Of a stretch of DNA of 64,000 nt, positions 35,030 through 43,372 are shown piece after piece. This DNA is from an uncultured Alphaproteobacteria bacterium. Its GTDB lineage: Bacteria > Pseudomonadota > Alphaproteobacteria > Caulobacterales > Parvularculaceae. Where the stretch lies: NCBI GenBank assembly GCA_902826095.1, contig CADEDN010000010.1, positions 1 to 64,000 on the forward strand, in the 5' to 3' direction. The notes under the pieces were generated by a model. That model was not told the origin of the DNA and searched no databases. It saw nothing but the letters and a program-made list of their open reading frames with translations. Numbering within the stretch: position 1 is the stretch's first letter; the number at the start of each line of letters is the position of its first letter. The translations under genes and the position numbers were made by a program.

Positions 35030-35806
35030 ATGCGCATGGACTTCGCCACGATCGGCGGCATCGTCGCCGGCCTGTTCGTCGTCGGGCTCGCGATCGCGAT
35101 GTCCGGCTCGGTCGGGCTGTTTTTCAACCTGCCAAGCTTTCTCATCGTGTTCGGCGGGGCGGCGGCGGCGACGGTCCTGCGATTTCCGATCGACGATGTG
35201 GCGGCGGCGATCGTCACCGGTTTCAGGACCGCGTTCTTCGACCACAAGAAATCGCCCGGCGACATCCTTGAGGAGTTGCGCGCGCTCGCGCAGGTCGCCC
35301 GCCGCCAGGGGCCGATGGGCCTTGAACGGACGCCGGTTTCCGATCCCTTCCTCGGCCGCGGCAAGCAGATGATCGCCGACGGGCTTTCGACCGACCATTT
35401 GCGCGCGCAGATGAGCCGCGAGCGCGATCTTGAAATCGGCAGGCTCGTCGACGGCGAAAAAGTGTTCCGCGCGCTCGGCGAGGCGGCCCCCGCCTTCGGC
35501 CTCATCGGCACCGTTGTCGGCCTCGTCAAAATGCTGTCGACGATGGAAGATCCCTCGACCATCGGCCCGGCGATGGCGATCGCGCTGTTGACGACGCTTT
35601 ATGGGGCGCTGGTCGCCTATGTCGTCGCGCTGCCGATCGCCGACAAGCTCGCCTCCAAGCTCGAAGCGCAAGAAACCAATCTCTCGCTCATCATCGACGG
35701 CCTTTGCCAGGTTTCGGAACGGCGTTCGCCGGACGCGATCACCGACATGCTGATCGTCTATCTGCCGGAAAAAGCGCGCGGCCAGTTCGCGAGCGCGGCG
35801 GCATGA
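35030..35806 (+). CDS. Flagellar stator protein MotA/PomA
   Basis: 258-aa four-helix stator subunit: DFATIGGIVAGLFVVGLAIA at the start, a cytoplasmic loop with the charged RALAQVARRQGP region, then the helix pair with APAFGLIGTVVGLVKML and AIALLTTLYGALVAYVVALP. This pattern, with a short loop and no MotA-specific extension, is nearer PomA (sodium type) than E. coli MotA. Forms the ion channel with MotB. ATG 35030 follows AGGGAACG; its stop overlaps motB by ATGA. Confidence 0.92.
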   Translation: MRMDFATIGGIVAGLFVVGLAIAMSGSVGLFFNLPSFLIVFGGAAAATVLRFPIDDVAAAIVTGFRTAFFDHKKSPGDILEELRALAQVARRQGPMGLERTPVSDPFLGRGKQMIADGLSTDHLRAQMSRERDLEIGRLVDGEKVFRALGEAAPAFGLIGTVVGLVKMLSTMEDPSTIGPAMAIALLTTLYGALVAYVVALPIADKLASKLEAQETNLSLIIDGLCQVSERRSPDAITDMLIVYLPEKARGQFASAAA

Positions 35807-36642
35807 GGGCGTCGTCCGCGTCGGCGCGCCGGAAGGCCAGCGTCTGGCTTGTCACCTACGCCGACCTGATGACCCTGCTCGTCTGCTTTTTCGTTCTGAT
35901 CGTTTCATTTTCCATCCAGGACAAGACGAAATTGCAGGTCGTCGCCGGGTCGATCCGCGAAGCGTTCGGGGTGACGAAAGAGCGCCGCTACGCCGGCGAC
36001 ACGACGCTCGACGGGGTCCCGGAAACGCGCCAGCCCGGCTCGATCACCAAGACCGAAACGCCCTCCGGACAGGGGCTGACGCAAACCCTCAGCGCGCGTC
36101 CCGCCGCCGGCATGGACGGCGATCGCGGCGCGTTTGACGCGGCGGCCGCCGATCGGCGCCGCTTTGAGGCGGTCAAGGAGCGCCTTGAGCACGCCATCTT
36201 GATGCGCCCGATCGCCAAGGACGCCAATGATGCGATCACGATCAACCTGACGGAGACCGGCCTTCAGGTGCTGATCGTCGACGCTTCGGGCCGCGCGATG
36301 TTCGAGCCGGGCGCGGCGGAGCCGACCGCGACGGCGATCGCGCTGCTTGAAGAAACCGCGCGCGCGCTAAAGCCGCTCGCCAACCGCCTGATCATCGAAG
36401 CGCACGCCGACGCTTCGGGCGCCGGCGCCTATTCGCCGTTTGATCTGACGGCGGCGCGCGCCAACGCCGCCCGCCTTGTCATGGAACGCGCCGGCCTTCC
36501 CGCCGACCGCATCGCCGGCGTCACCGGCCGCGGCGAGGCGCTTCCGCTCTATCCGGAAGACCCTTTCGCGCCCGGCAATCGCCGCATCGAGATCACGCTC
36601 GAGCCGGCCGCGCCGCTGCTGCCGGAGGGGCGGGCGCTGTAG
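35803..36642 (+). CDS. motB: Flagellar stator protein MotB, OmpA-like
   Basis: 279-aa protein with a single N-terminal helix containing the ion-binding Asp (D21 in VTYADLMTLLVCFFVLI), a plug/linker rich in Gly/Thr, and a C-terminal OmpA-like peptidoglycan-binding domain (about 150-275; IIEAHADASG, ANAARLVMERAG, NRRIEITLEP). Starts inside the motA stop codon (ATGA), so translation is coupled. No other flagellar genes lie in the window. Confidence 0.93.
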   Translation: MRASSASARRKASVWLVTYADLMTLLVCFFVLIVSFSIQDKTKLQVVAGSIREAFGVTKERRYAGDTTLDGVPETRQPGSITKTETPSGQGLTQTLSARPAAGMDGDRGAFDAAAADRRRFEAVKERLEHAILMRPIAKDANDAITINLTETGLQVLIVDASGRAMFEPGAAEPTATAIALLEETARALKPLANRLIIEAHADASGAGAYSPFDLTAARANAARLVMERAGLPADRIAGVTGRGEALPLYPEDPFAPGNRRIEITLEPAAPLLPEGRAL

Positions 36643-36651
36643 GGGCGCGAG

Positions 36652-37263
36652 TCATTCCGCGCAGGCGAGCGCCGCCGCGTTCCCGCTTGAGACGCATCGC
36701 GCGGCGATTTCGAGAAATGGCGAACCGACGGCGGCGAGGTGCGAAAGGTCGCGAAGATCGAGCCGCATGACGTCGACAAGCCCGTATTCCTCATGCGTTC
36801 GACGATACAGCGACCGCCATCCAAACCGCCCGAAGAACCGTTCAAGATGGCTGTTGCAGTCGATGAAGCAGGTGTCGATCCCGTTCATCAGCCCAAATTC
36901 GTAGGCGAATTTCACAAGATCGATCGACACTGAGGTCCGCCTTAACGACGGCTCAATCATCAGCCGCGTGCAAATGCTGGCGCGCGCGAGCTCCGTCGGC
37001 GAAAGCGCGGAAAGATCGTAAAAATCGAAATAGTCTCCTATGGGGCCGTCCTTGAGGAGATTCATGCGTATGCAGCCGACGATTGCGTCGTCGCGCGTGA
37101 CGACGCCCTGATGGCCCTTGGCGTCCAACGGATCCCGAATGGTCCTGTTCTCGGCGCAAGCGTATTTCTGCCTTCGCCCCATCTCTTCGACATAAATTGC
37201 GTATCGAAACCGATAGAGCGAACTGGGCGCGCTATTCTCGCTGAAGATGTTGTAGGTGAACAC
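36652..37263 (-). CDS. GNAT acyltransferase, AHL-synthase/FeeM-like
   Basis: 203-aa protein with the fold pattern of acyl-homoserine-lactone synthases and FeeM-type N-acyl amino acid synthases: a start like SLYRFRYAIYVEEMGRRQKY, a central ICTRLMIEPSLRRT helix-strand, FIDCNSHLERFFGRFGWR, and an end VDVMRLDLRDLSHL. Such enzymes join a fatty acyl chain, usually from acyl carrier protein, to an amine. Product unknown. GTG 37263 begins 9 bases after the stop of the di-iron oxidase gene, so they share a transcript. LuxI-type catalytic residues cannot be confirmed by eye. Confidence 0.75.
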   Translation of the reverse strand: MFTYNIFSENSAPSSLYRFRYAIYVEEMGRRQKYACAENRTIRDPLDAKGHQGVVTRDDAIVGCIRMNLLKDGPIGDYFDFYDLSALSPTELARASICTRLMIEPSLRRTSVSIDLVKFAYEFGLMNGIDTCFIDCNSHLERFFGRFGWRSLYRRTHEEYGLVDVMRLDLRDLSHLAAVGSPFLEIAARCVSSGNAAALACAE

Positions 37264-37272
37264 GGCCGGCGA

Positions 37273-38010
37273 TCAGGCTATCTTGGCGACGTTGGACAAT
37301 TGCGCCGGATTGACGCAATCCGCATTGAGCTCTTCCCAGTTCCACCCGCGCTTGGGTTCAACGGCGGCGGACCTGATCGCCTGGGAAAGCATTTGTTCGT
37401 AGAGGTAGCCGGTGGTTCGCATTGAGTATTCAATGCAGTCGATGTCCTCGCTGCTGCGGACGAGACGGCCGACATACATTTCCATCATCTTGTTGTGGCC
37501 GACGTCAATTTCCGTGTGATCCTTCAGAAACGACATCGCTCCCCTCGGCACGCCGATGCGCTCAAGAGCCGCCATCATGCCGGCGCCGGCGCGCGTCGGC
37601 GTAAATTCAAGAAAGAACAAATATCCGAGATAACCGACCGGATTCAGATTATAGATCTGATAAAATCCGTAGGCGAGGAGCGCCGATGTCGCCGGAAGCG
37701 GGTTTTCGTAGGGGACGGCGGACGCGTCGCCGCCGAGCGTCACATAGTCATTCAGCGCAAGCTGATCATGACCGATTTCCGACGCGGCATGCTTGTAGAA
37801 CGACCGGACGGCGTCACGCTGGCGCCCCCGGAAATAGACTGTCGCCAGCGCCTGAAGCTGGGGGTTTTCGCGGGTGTGATGGAACACTTCCCGGCACATG
37901 CCGCGATATTCAGGGATTGTCAGATCCCCGCTCATCATCCGCCGGATCGGCCAGGACTCCGAAAAGTCCCGTAAAATCGGCTGAAATCGCGTGAGCAGTT
38001 CTTGCATCAT
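37273..38010 (-). CDS. Haem-oxygenase-like di-iron oxidase (HDO family)
   Basis: 245-aa all-helical protein of the TenA/haem-oxygenase-like superfamily. A full set of di-iron ligands is visible: E78-x-x-H81 (ASEIGHDQ), E135 (FFLEFTP) and H165-x3-D169-x2-H172 (DHTEIDVGHNK), the pattern of HDO enzymes such as UndA and CADD. Known members oxidise fatty acids or amino acids using oxygen and a di-iron centre. First gene of a two-gene unit with an acyltransferase, and preceded 31 bases upstream by a perfect CtrA box. The substrate is unknown; a fatty acid or acyl-amide is a guess from its neighbour. Confidence 0.8.
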   Translation of the reverse strand: MMQELLTRFQPILRDFSESWPIRRMMSGDLTIPEYRGMCREVFHHTRENPQLQALATVYFRGRQRDAVRSFYKHAASEIGHDQLALNDYVTLGGDASAVPYENPLPATSALLAYGFYQIYNLNPVGYLGYLFFLEFTPTRAGAGMMAALERIGVPRGAMSFLKDHTEIDVGHNKMMEMYVGRLVRSSEDIDCIEYSMRTTGYLYEQMLSQAIRSAAVEPKRGWNWEELNADCVNPAQLSNVAKIA

Positions 38011-38040
38011 ACCAACACCATGTGATGCGAACCGGTCGCA

Positions 38041-38056
38041 TTAACTCTTTTTTAAC
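38041..38056. promoter_or_regulatory. CtrA-type binding site
   Basis: TTAACTCTTTTTTAAC fits the full alphaproteobacterial CtrA box TTAA-N7-TTAAC exactly. It lies 31-46 bases upstream of the di-iron oxidase start codon, in the shared promoter region with the divergent sensor gene. CtrA control of this unit is inferred from the motif. Confidence 0.55.
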
Positions 38057-38142
38057 GTTCTGATTATTCGCAAACAGCGCCGGAAAGCAACCGGAAAATG
38101 GGATTTCGTCCGGCGCCCCCCCCAATGCGCGTTAACTATTTG

Positions 38143-38159
38143 GGCGACATTGCGTCGCC
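38143..38159. promoter_or_regulatory. Inverted repeat in divergent promoter region
   Basis: GGCGAC-ATTGC-GTCGCC, a perfect 6-bp inverted repeat 65 bases before the sensor gene start. It might be a regulator site or a chance hairpin. No regulator can be named. Confidence 0.3.
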
Positions 38160-38223
38160 GCTCCAGGATTAACCATGCTCTAAAGCTTGCCGGCTAACGA
38201 TTTGCGGGTCGCAGAGGACGCCA

Positions 38224-39567
38224 ATGTCCGCCATCACGCCGCAAGAATCATCGTTCGGCAAAGCTTTTCCCGTCGAGCTCGAAAAAGAGTATCGCGCGAC
38301 AATTCTCGCGAGCGATCGACGGATGAATTTCCGCGCGCTGATCGTCGCAATCCCGCTGTACGCCCTATATTCGCTGATCGATGCGATCACGCTGGTCAAT
38401 GCGCTGGAAGGGGCGGCTTTCCGGGTCGGCGCCGCCGCTGTCGCCGCGCTGCCTTTGCTTGCAATGAGGCTCAAGTCGCAGGCCGATCGACACGACGCCC
38501 TCACAGCGATTTCGGTCGCCACCTTGGGCTTTGGCATCAACTTAATTGTCTGGAATGAGCCGAACCTTGAGCACAACTACTATGTCGCGCTAATCCAGGG
38601 GGGAATATTTGTAAGCTTCCTTGTTCGGCTCAACTTCGCCCAGTCACTCTTGATCCTCGCATCATTTCTGGTCCTTTTCATTGCGGCGATCGCTGGCAAG
38701 GAGCCGCGCGAAGATGCGCTGCTTCAGATTTTCATTCTTGTCACGATGTTCACCATGTGCGGATTCGGAATTCATTTGACGCAGACTCTAAGGCGCAGAG
38801 ATTTCCTGAAATCGAAGACGATCGCCCGCCAGAACCTCAAGCTGAATGAAATGCTCGCGGACGTTCAGCATGACAACGCCCGCAAGGTCGCGGCGATGAA
38901 TCTGCTTGTTCATTTCGTCAAAACGCCTGTTCACCAGATCGTCGGCTTCACGGACCTTGTGACGCAATCGCTCGAATCGGCGGGCGAGAACGCCCCGAAG
39001 GACACGATCGAAAGCGCGCGGTTCATCAAATCGGCGTCGCGCGAGCTGTCGCTGAATGTCGGGCGGCTGCTCGTCTATTACCGGCTCGACGAGGTCGCGG
39101 GATCCGCTGGGTCCGAGCTGATTGAACTCGACGGCCTCGTCCGCGACTTCATCGATCAGATGCCGGAAACCATCCGGGTCGACGCGACCTGCGACAAGGT
39201 GGCGATCCTCAACCGCCAGCCGCTGGTCAACGCGGCGCTGAAGGCGATCGTCGATCATTATTCGGACGGCGGCGCGACCGGCGTCTCCTTCAGGCTGACC
39301 CGCACTGGCGAGGGCGCCGTCCTGACGATCGAGGACAAGCTGCCGCCGATGACGGCGGAGGAGTTCGCGCGGGTCACCAAACCGCTCGACAAACTTGATC
39401 ATTACCTCACCGCCAACGGGTCATCGATGCCGATGGTCTTGAGAACGGTCGCGCGCGCGCTGGAGCTTGCGGGCGGCGGATTTTCGTGGTCGGCTGTCGA
39501 GGGTGGGAACCGTTTCGCGCTGACCATCGCCGATGAGGCGCAGTCGCTGCAGGGAGCCGCCGCCTGA
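38224..39567 (+). CDS. Membrane sensor with degenerate histidine-kinase core
   Basis: 447-aa protein with about six N-terminal transmembrane helices (residues 36-185), a coiled linker, and a kinase-like region. The dimerisation helix keeps H230 in VHFVKTPVHQIVGFTDLV, like HELRTPL but with Phe for Glu. The ATP-binding part is poor: the N-box Asn is replaced (NAALKAIVDHYS) and the G1 motif reads IEDKLPPM rather than DxGxG. It may bind or scaffold rather than phosphorylate. Divergent from the di-iron oxidase/acyltransferase pair and followed by fadL-like, it could sense their product (inference). No response regulator is adjacent. Confidence 0.75.
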   Translation: MSAITPQESSFGKAFPVELEKEYRATILASDRRMNFRALIVAIPLYALYSLIDAITLVNALEGAAFRVGAAAVAALPLLAMRLKSQADRHDALTAISVATLGFGINLIVWNEPNLEHNYYVALIQGGIFVSFLVRLNFAQSLLILASFLVLFIAAIAGKEPREDALLQIFILVTMFTMCGFGIHLTQTLRRRDFLKSKTIARQNLKLNEMLADVQHDNARKVAAMNLLVHFVKTPVHQIVGFTDLVTQSLESAGENAPKDTIESARFIKSASRELSLNVGRLLVYYRLDEVAGSAGSELIELDGLVRDFIDQMPETIRVDATCDKVAILNRQPLVNAALKAIVDHYSDGGATGVSFRLTRTGEGAVLTIEDKLPPMTAEEFARVTKPLDKLDHYLTANGSSMPMVLRTVARALELAGGGFSWSAVEGGNRFALTIADEAQSLQGAAA

Positions 39568-39719
39568 TAACGCCCTGCGCTGGCGAAGGCGCATGCCGCT
39601 ATTTACTGTTTGATAATTGGCAGAAAAACGCAAAAACTTAGTATTGGCTAAGCCGCTTGAATCTCTTTACCAGACCTTAAGCAGTACACCGTTCAGTGCA
39701 CCAGGATTGTTGAGGGGCG

Positions 39720-41063
39720 ATGGCGCAAATCGGCACTTCATTGGCGGGCGCGGTCATTGTCACCCTCGCCGCGACCCACCAGGCGGCGGCGTCGGGGTTC
39801 GCTGTCGAACACCAGAACGCCAAAGCCATGGGATCGTCTTACGCCGGCGTGCAGGCCCGCGCCGCCGATTCGGGGTTCGCCGTTTATAATCCAGCTTCAC
39901 TTGCCGGGCTTGGCGGTCTGGAAACATCCTCCAATGCGACGATCCTTTGGGGGAAGACCGGTTACGAGAACGCCAGCGCGACGCTACTCGGGGCCTTTCC
40001 CGCCGGCGGCCTTTCGTCCGACGATCGCGTGCTGCCAGAAGCTTTCATCATGGGCAGCGCCATTGCGGCGCCGGTCACCGACCGGCTGACGCTCGGCCTC
40101 ACCCTGTCGACGCCTTTCGGCCTCAAGAGCCAATATGACGTCGCCTCGGCGGCGCGATATTACGCCCAGGACGCGTCGCTGCTGACGCTCGCCGTCTCGC
40201 CGACCGCCGCTTTTGAGGTGTCCGACAAGATCGCGATCGGCGCCAGCCTGAAGATACAATATATGGACCTGACCGCGTCGACCGTTGTCGACGCCGGCGG
40301 TCTCGCCTTTTTGAACTCCGTTCCAGGATTCACCCCTGGCTCCAGCGACCTGTTCGCGGAATTCAAGGGCGATGACATCGATGTCGGCTTCACCGCCGGC
40401 GCACAGGCTGAAATCGCGCAAGGCGTCCGGATCGGGTTTTCCTATGCGTCAAGAGTGACGCATGAATTCGACGGCGATGTGACGTTTGAGCGGGCCGGAA
40501 GCCCGGCCGCCGCGATCCTTAACGGCGCGACGGGAATCTTCGCCGACAGCCCCTTCGTCTCAACCTTGAAATTGCCGGCGTCCTACGCGCTCGGCGTCGA
40601 GGCGGCGGCGACCGATAGGCTGACCTTGCTCGGCTCTGTGCAGCTGATGCGATGGTCGGCCTTCGACCGGGTCGTGTTCGACTTTGAAAATCCGGCTCAG
40701 CCGCCGGAAATCATCGTCGCGAACTGGTCCGATTCTTGGTCGTTTGCGATCGGCGGCGAATATCAACTGACGGCGCGAACCGACTTTCGCGCGGGCTTTT
40801 CCTATGACGAGACGCCGATCGTCGATCAATTCGCCGGGCCGAGAATTCCGGACACGGATCGCCGCTGGGCGACGATCGGCCTTTCGCAGATTCTCAGCGA
40901 CCGGATATCCGTCGATGTCGCCGGCGGCCTGATCGTATCGCCGAAAACGCGGGAGATCCGTCTCGACGGAACGCCGCCGGAAGATCTTTTGCGCGGCGCG
41001 CTCAATGCGGACGTCAAGATCAACACCTACGCCGCATCGCTGCGCATTCGCTACAAATTCTGA
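39720..41063 (+). CDS. FadL/OmpP1-family outer-membrane transporter
   Basis: 447-aa protein with a signal peptide (about residues 1-25, ending QAAASG). The FadL marks are SGFAVEHQNAKAMGSSYAG at the mature start and FAVYNPASLAGL with the NPA motif of the hatch region. Many alternating beta-strands follow, ending in a C-terminal Phe (RIRYKF) as in outer-membrane barrels. FadL proteins pass long-chain fatty acids or other hydrophobic compounds across the outer membrane. AGGGGCG precedes the ATG. Follows the sensor gene by 150 bases on the same strand. Confidence 0.92.
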   Translation: MAQIGTSLAGAVIVTLAATHQAAASGFAVEHQNAKAMGSSYAGVQARAADSGFAVYNPASLAGLGGLETSSNATILWGKTGYENASATLLGAFPAGGLSSDDRVLPEAFIMGSAIAAPVTDRLTLGLTLSTPFGLKSQYDVASAARYYAQDASLLTLAVSPTAAFEVSDKIAIGASLKIQYMDLTASTVVDAGGLAFLNSVPGFTPGSSDLFAEFKGDDIDVGFTAGAQAEIAQGVRIGFSYASRVTHEFDGDVTFERAGSPAAAILNGATGIFADSPFVSTLKLPASYALGVEAAATDRLTLLGSVQLMRWSAFDRVVFDFENPAQPPEIIVANWSDSWSFAIGGEYQLTARTDFRAGFSYDETPIVDQFAGPRIPDTDRRWATIGLSQILSDRISVDVAGGLIVSPKTREIRLDGTPPEDLLRGALNADVKINTYAASLRIRYKF

Positions 41064-41066
41064 CGC

Positions 41067-41531
41067 TCACCAGGGCGAGGCGTCGCGCCTTACATAGCGC
41101 CAGCCCGCCTCAGTCTTGACTGCTCTTAGATCGACCGATGGATCGGCATATTCGACGGTCTCGGTTTGCGCGCGCGTCCCGACCTCGAGAAAGATGACGT
41201 CGGCGTTCGATCGGTTGACAAGCTGGTGTCCATTCGCGGAACCCGCCGGGAACGCCGCCGCGTCGCCGGCCTTGAGCGCGCTTTCGCCGCTGTCTTCCAC
41301 CAGCACCGCTTCGCCGGAGAGAATATAGACAAACTCGTCCTCTTCGAGATGCCAGTGCCGGTGCGCGGAGGCGGCGCCCGGCTTCAAGGTCGTCAGATTG
41401 ACGCCGTACTGAGAAAGCCCGCCGGCGTCGCCGATGCGCTTCTTGCTGCGGCCATTGACGGCGGCGGCGTAGGGCGGCGGATATCCCGTGCCGGTGATCA
41501 ATGGCGCATTCTCAATGTCGATTTTCGGCAT
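41067..41531 (-). CDS. Cupin domain protein
   Basis: 154-aa single-domain cupin: HRHWHLEEDEFVYILSGEAVLVEDSGE (first metal-binding motif, H57-x-H59 and Glu) and GDAAAFPAGSANGHQLVN (second motif with His). Proteins of this form bind a metal and act as small isomerases, oxygenases or sensors. Nothing indicates which. Convergent with the fadL-like gene (3 bases) and divergent from dapE. Confidence 0.85.
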   Translation of the reverse strand: MPKIDIENAPLITGTGYPPPYAAAVNGRSKKRIGDAGGLSQYGVNLTTLKPGAASAHRHWHLEEDEFVYILSGEAVLVEDSGESALKAGDAAAFPAGSANGHQLVNRSNADVIFLEVGTRAQTETVEYADPSVDLRAVKTEAGWRYVRRDASPW

Positions 41532-41588
41532 GATTGGCTCCGCAGCCCGCTGCTTGTGACCGGATAAGGCCTAGTCTACCAGACCGCC

Positions 41589-42758
41589 ATGGCGATGATC
41601 GATCCGGTCGAGTTCACAAAAGCGCTTGTGCGCCGCGCCTCGGTGACGCCGAAGGATGACGGCGCGCTCGACGTCCTTCAGGAAAAATTGGCGGCGGTCG
41701 GCTTTTCCTGCCGTCGCATGGTTTTCGCGGAGGCGGGAGCCGATGCTGTCGACAATCTTTACGCCAGGTGGGGCGACGGGGCGCCGGCGTTCTGTTTCGC
41801 CGGACACACCGATGTCGTTCCCGCCGGCGACGTCGACGACTGGTCCTCGCCGCCCTTCGAGCCGACCCTGAAGAACGGCGCGATCGTCGGTCGCGGCGCC
41901 GCCGACATGAAGGGTTCAATCGCCGCCTTCGCGGCCGCGGCCGAGCGAATCATCGCGAAAAGACCCAGAGGCTCCATCATTCTTCTCATCACCGGCGACG
42001 AGGAAGGCCCGGCGATCAACGGAACGAAGAAGATCCTCAAATGGATGCGCGCGAGCGGCGAGACGATATCCCATTGTCTCGTGGGCGAGCCTTCATCGAG
42101 TCTAGCGCTCGGCGACATGATCAAGGTCGGCCGCCGCGGCAGCACCAATTGCTGGCTAACCGTCTTCGGCGCGCAAGGCCATGTCGCCTATCCGGATCGC
42201 GCGAAAAACCCGATCCCGGCGTTGCTGAAGAAGCTGCTGACCTTGAGCGAAGCGCCGCTCGATCAGGGCTATGGCCGCTTCCAGCCGTCGAGCCTGCAGA
42301 TCACCGACATCCATGTCGGCAATACCGCCGCGAATGTCATTCCGGCGAAAGCGACGGCGCGGTTCAATGTGCGGTTCAATCCGAACTGGACGGGGCCATC
42401 GCTCGAAGCCTTCCTGCGCGGCAAGCTTGATGAGGCGGCGCGCGAGACCGGCGTTCGCTATGAATTGTCCGCCGTCTGTTCGGGCGACGCCTTCCTGACG
42501 ACGGATGCGGATTTTCTCGGCCTCATCTCTTCGGCGATCCGCGAGCGGACAGGCCGCACGCCCGACCATTCAACGACCGGCGGAACCTCGGACGCGCGCT
42601 TCATCAAGGATTTCGCGCCGGTTTGCGAGTTCGGCCTTGTCGGCGCGACGATCCATCAGGTCGACGAATGCGCGAGCGTCGCCGACATCCTCACGCTCGC
42701 CGACATCTATGAAACGATCCTCGACCAGTATTTCGCGGCGAACGGCCTTAAATCATGA
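41589..42758 (+). CDS. dapE: Succinyl-diaminopimelate desuccinylase
   Basis: 389-aa M20 metallopeptidase-type enzyme of lysine/meso-DAP synthesis that releases succinate from N-succinyl-LL-DAP. Visible: H73-x-D75 in FAGHTDVVPAGD, D106 in GRGAADMKGSIAA, the E138-E139 pair in TGDEEGPAINGT, and the DapE-specific HSTTGGTSDARFI near the end. Length is normal. Its stop overlaps the next start by ATGA. Confidence 0.96.
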   Translation: MAMIDPVEFTKALVRRASVTPKDDGALDVLQEKLAAVGFSCRRMVFAEAGADAVDNLYARWGDGAPAFCFAGHTDVVPAGDVDDWSSPPFEPTLKNGAIVGRGAADMKGSIAAFAAAAERIIAKRPRGSIILLITGDEEGPAINGTKKILKWMRASGETISHCLVGEPSSSLALGDMIKVGRRGSTNCWLTVFGAQGHVAYPDRAKNPIPALLKKLLTLSEAPLDQGYGRFQPSSLQITDIHVGNTAANVIPAKATARFNVRFNPNWTGPSLEAFLRGKLDEAARETGVRYELSAVCSGDAFLTTDADFLGLISSAIRERTGRTPDHSTTGGTSDARFIKDFAPVCEFGLVGATIHQVDECASVADILTLADIYETILDQYFAANGLKS

Positions 42759-43372
42759 TTTCGCTCGATCAGGCGGCGCGCCAGATGAACGGCGCCGTCA
42801 AAATGGCGTTCAATCGCAGCGACTGGCGCCAGTCGCTCGACCGCGATGTCGACGATGTTTTTTCGTCCGCCTTCGCGATCGCGCTCTGCATCCCGCTCCT
42901 CGCCCTTTCGACGCACGCGACCATGCGCGCGGCGGATCGCATCCCGGATCTTGCGGAATCGCTCTACGCAAAGGCGCCGTTCGCGGCGCTTTTCATCAGC
43001 GATCTTGCGACATTCGCGATCGATTGGGCGGCGAGTCTTGCGCTCCTCGTGCTGGTCGCGCGCGCGACCGGGGCCGGCAGGCAGGCGGCCGACCTCATCG
43101 TCGGCTTCAACTGGATCCAGCCGCTGATCGTCGCGGCGCAATTGCCGGCGATCGCCCTGATGGCGGCGAGCGCCAGCCAGACGCTTGGCGCGCTTGTCTT
43201 TCTGCCGGCCTTCGCGCTGACGCTGACGCTGCTCTTTGGGGTCGTCCGGCGCGGCCTTGGCGCAGAGCCGGTCCCCGCCGCCGCGGTGATCATCATGCTG
43301 ATCCTCGTCGGGATCGCGGTCGAGCTTGCCTGTTCGGCGGCGTTCAAGCTCCTGATGGCCGGTCAGGCGTAA
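42755..43372 (+). CDS. Unknown multi-pass membrane protein
   Basis: 205-aa protein with about five transmembrane helices after a 35-residue polar N-terminus. It resembles Yip1-type small membrane proteins in layout, but I cannot assign a family. It starts within the dapE stop codon and ends 10 bases inside the convergent truA gene. Coupled to dapE; function unknown. Confidence 0.7.
   Translation: MISLDQAARQMNGAVKMAFNRSDWRQSLDRDVDDVFSSAFAIALCIPLLALSTHATMRAADRIPDLAESLYAKAPFAALFISDLATFAIDWAASLALLVLVARATGAGRQAADLIVGFNWIQPLIVAAQLPAIALMAASASQTLGALVFLPAFALTLTLLFGVVRRGLGAEPVPAAAVIIMLILVGIAVELACSAAFKLLMAGQA

Noticed and set aside
38115-38123. Run of eight or so C bases in the divergent promoter
   Set aside because: Could be a phase-variable tract, but it is short and not in a coding frame or between recognisable promoter boxes.
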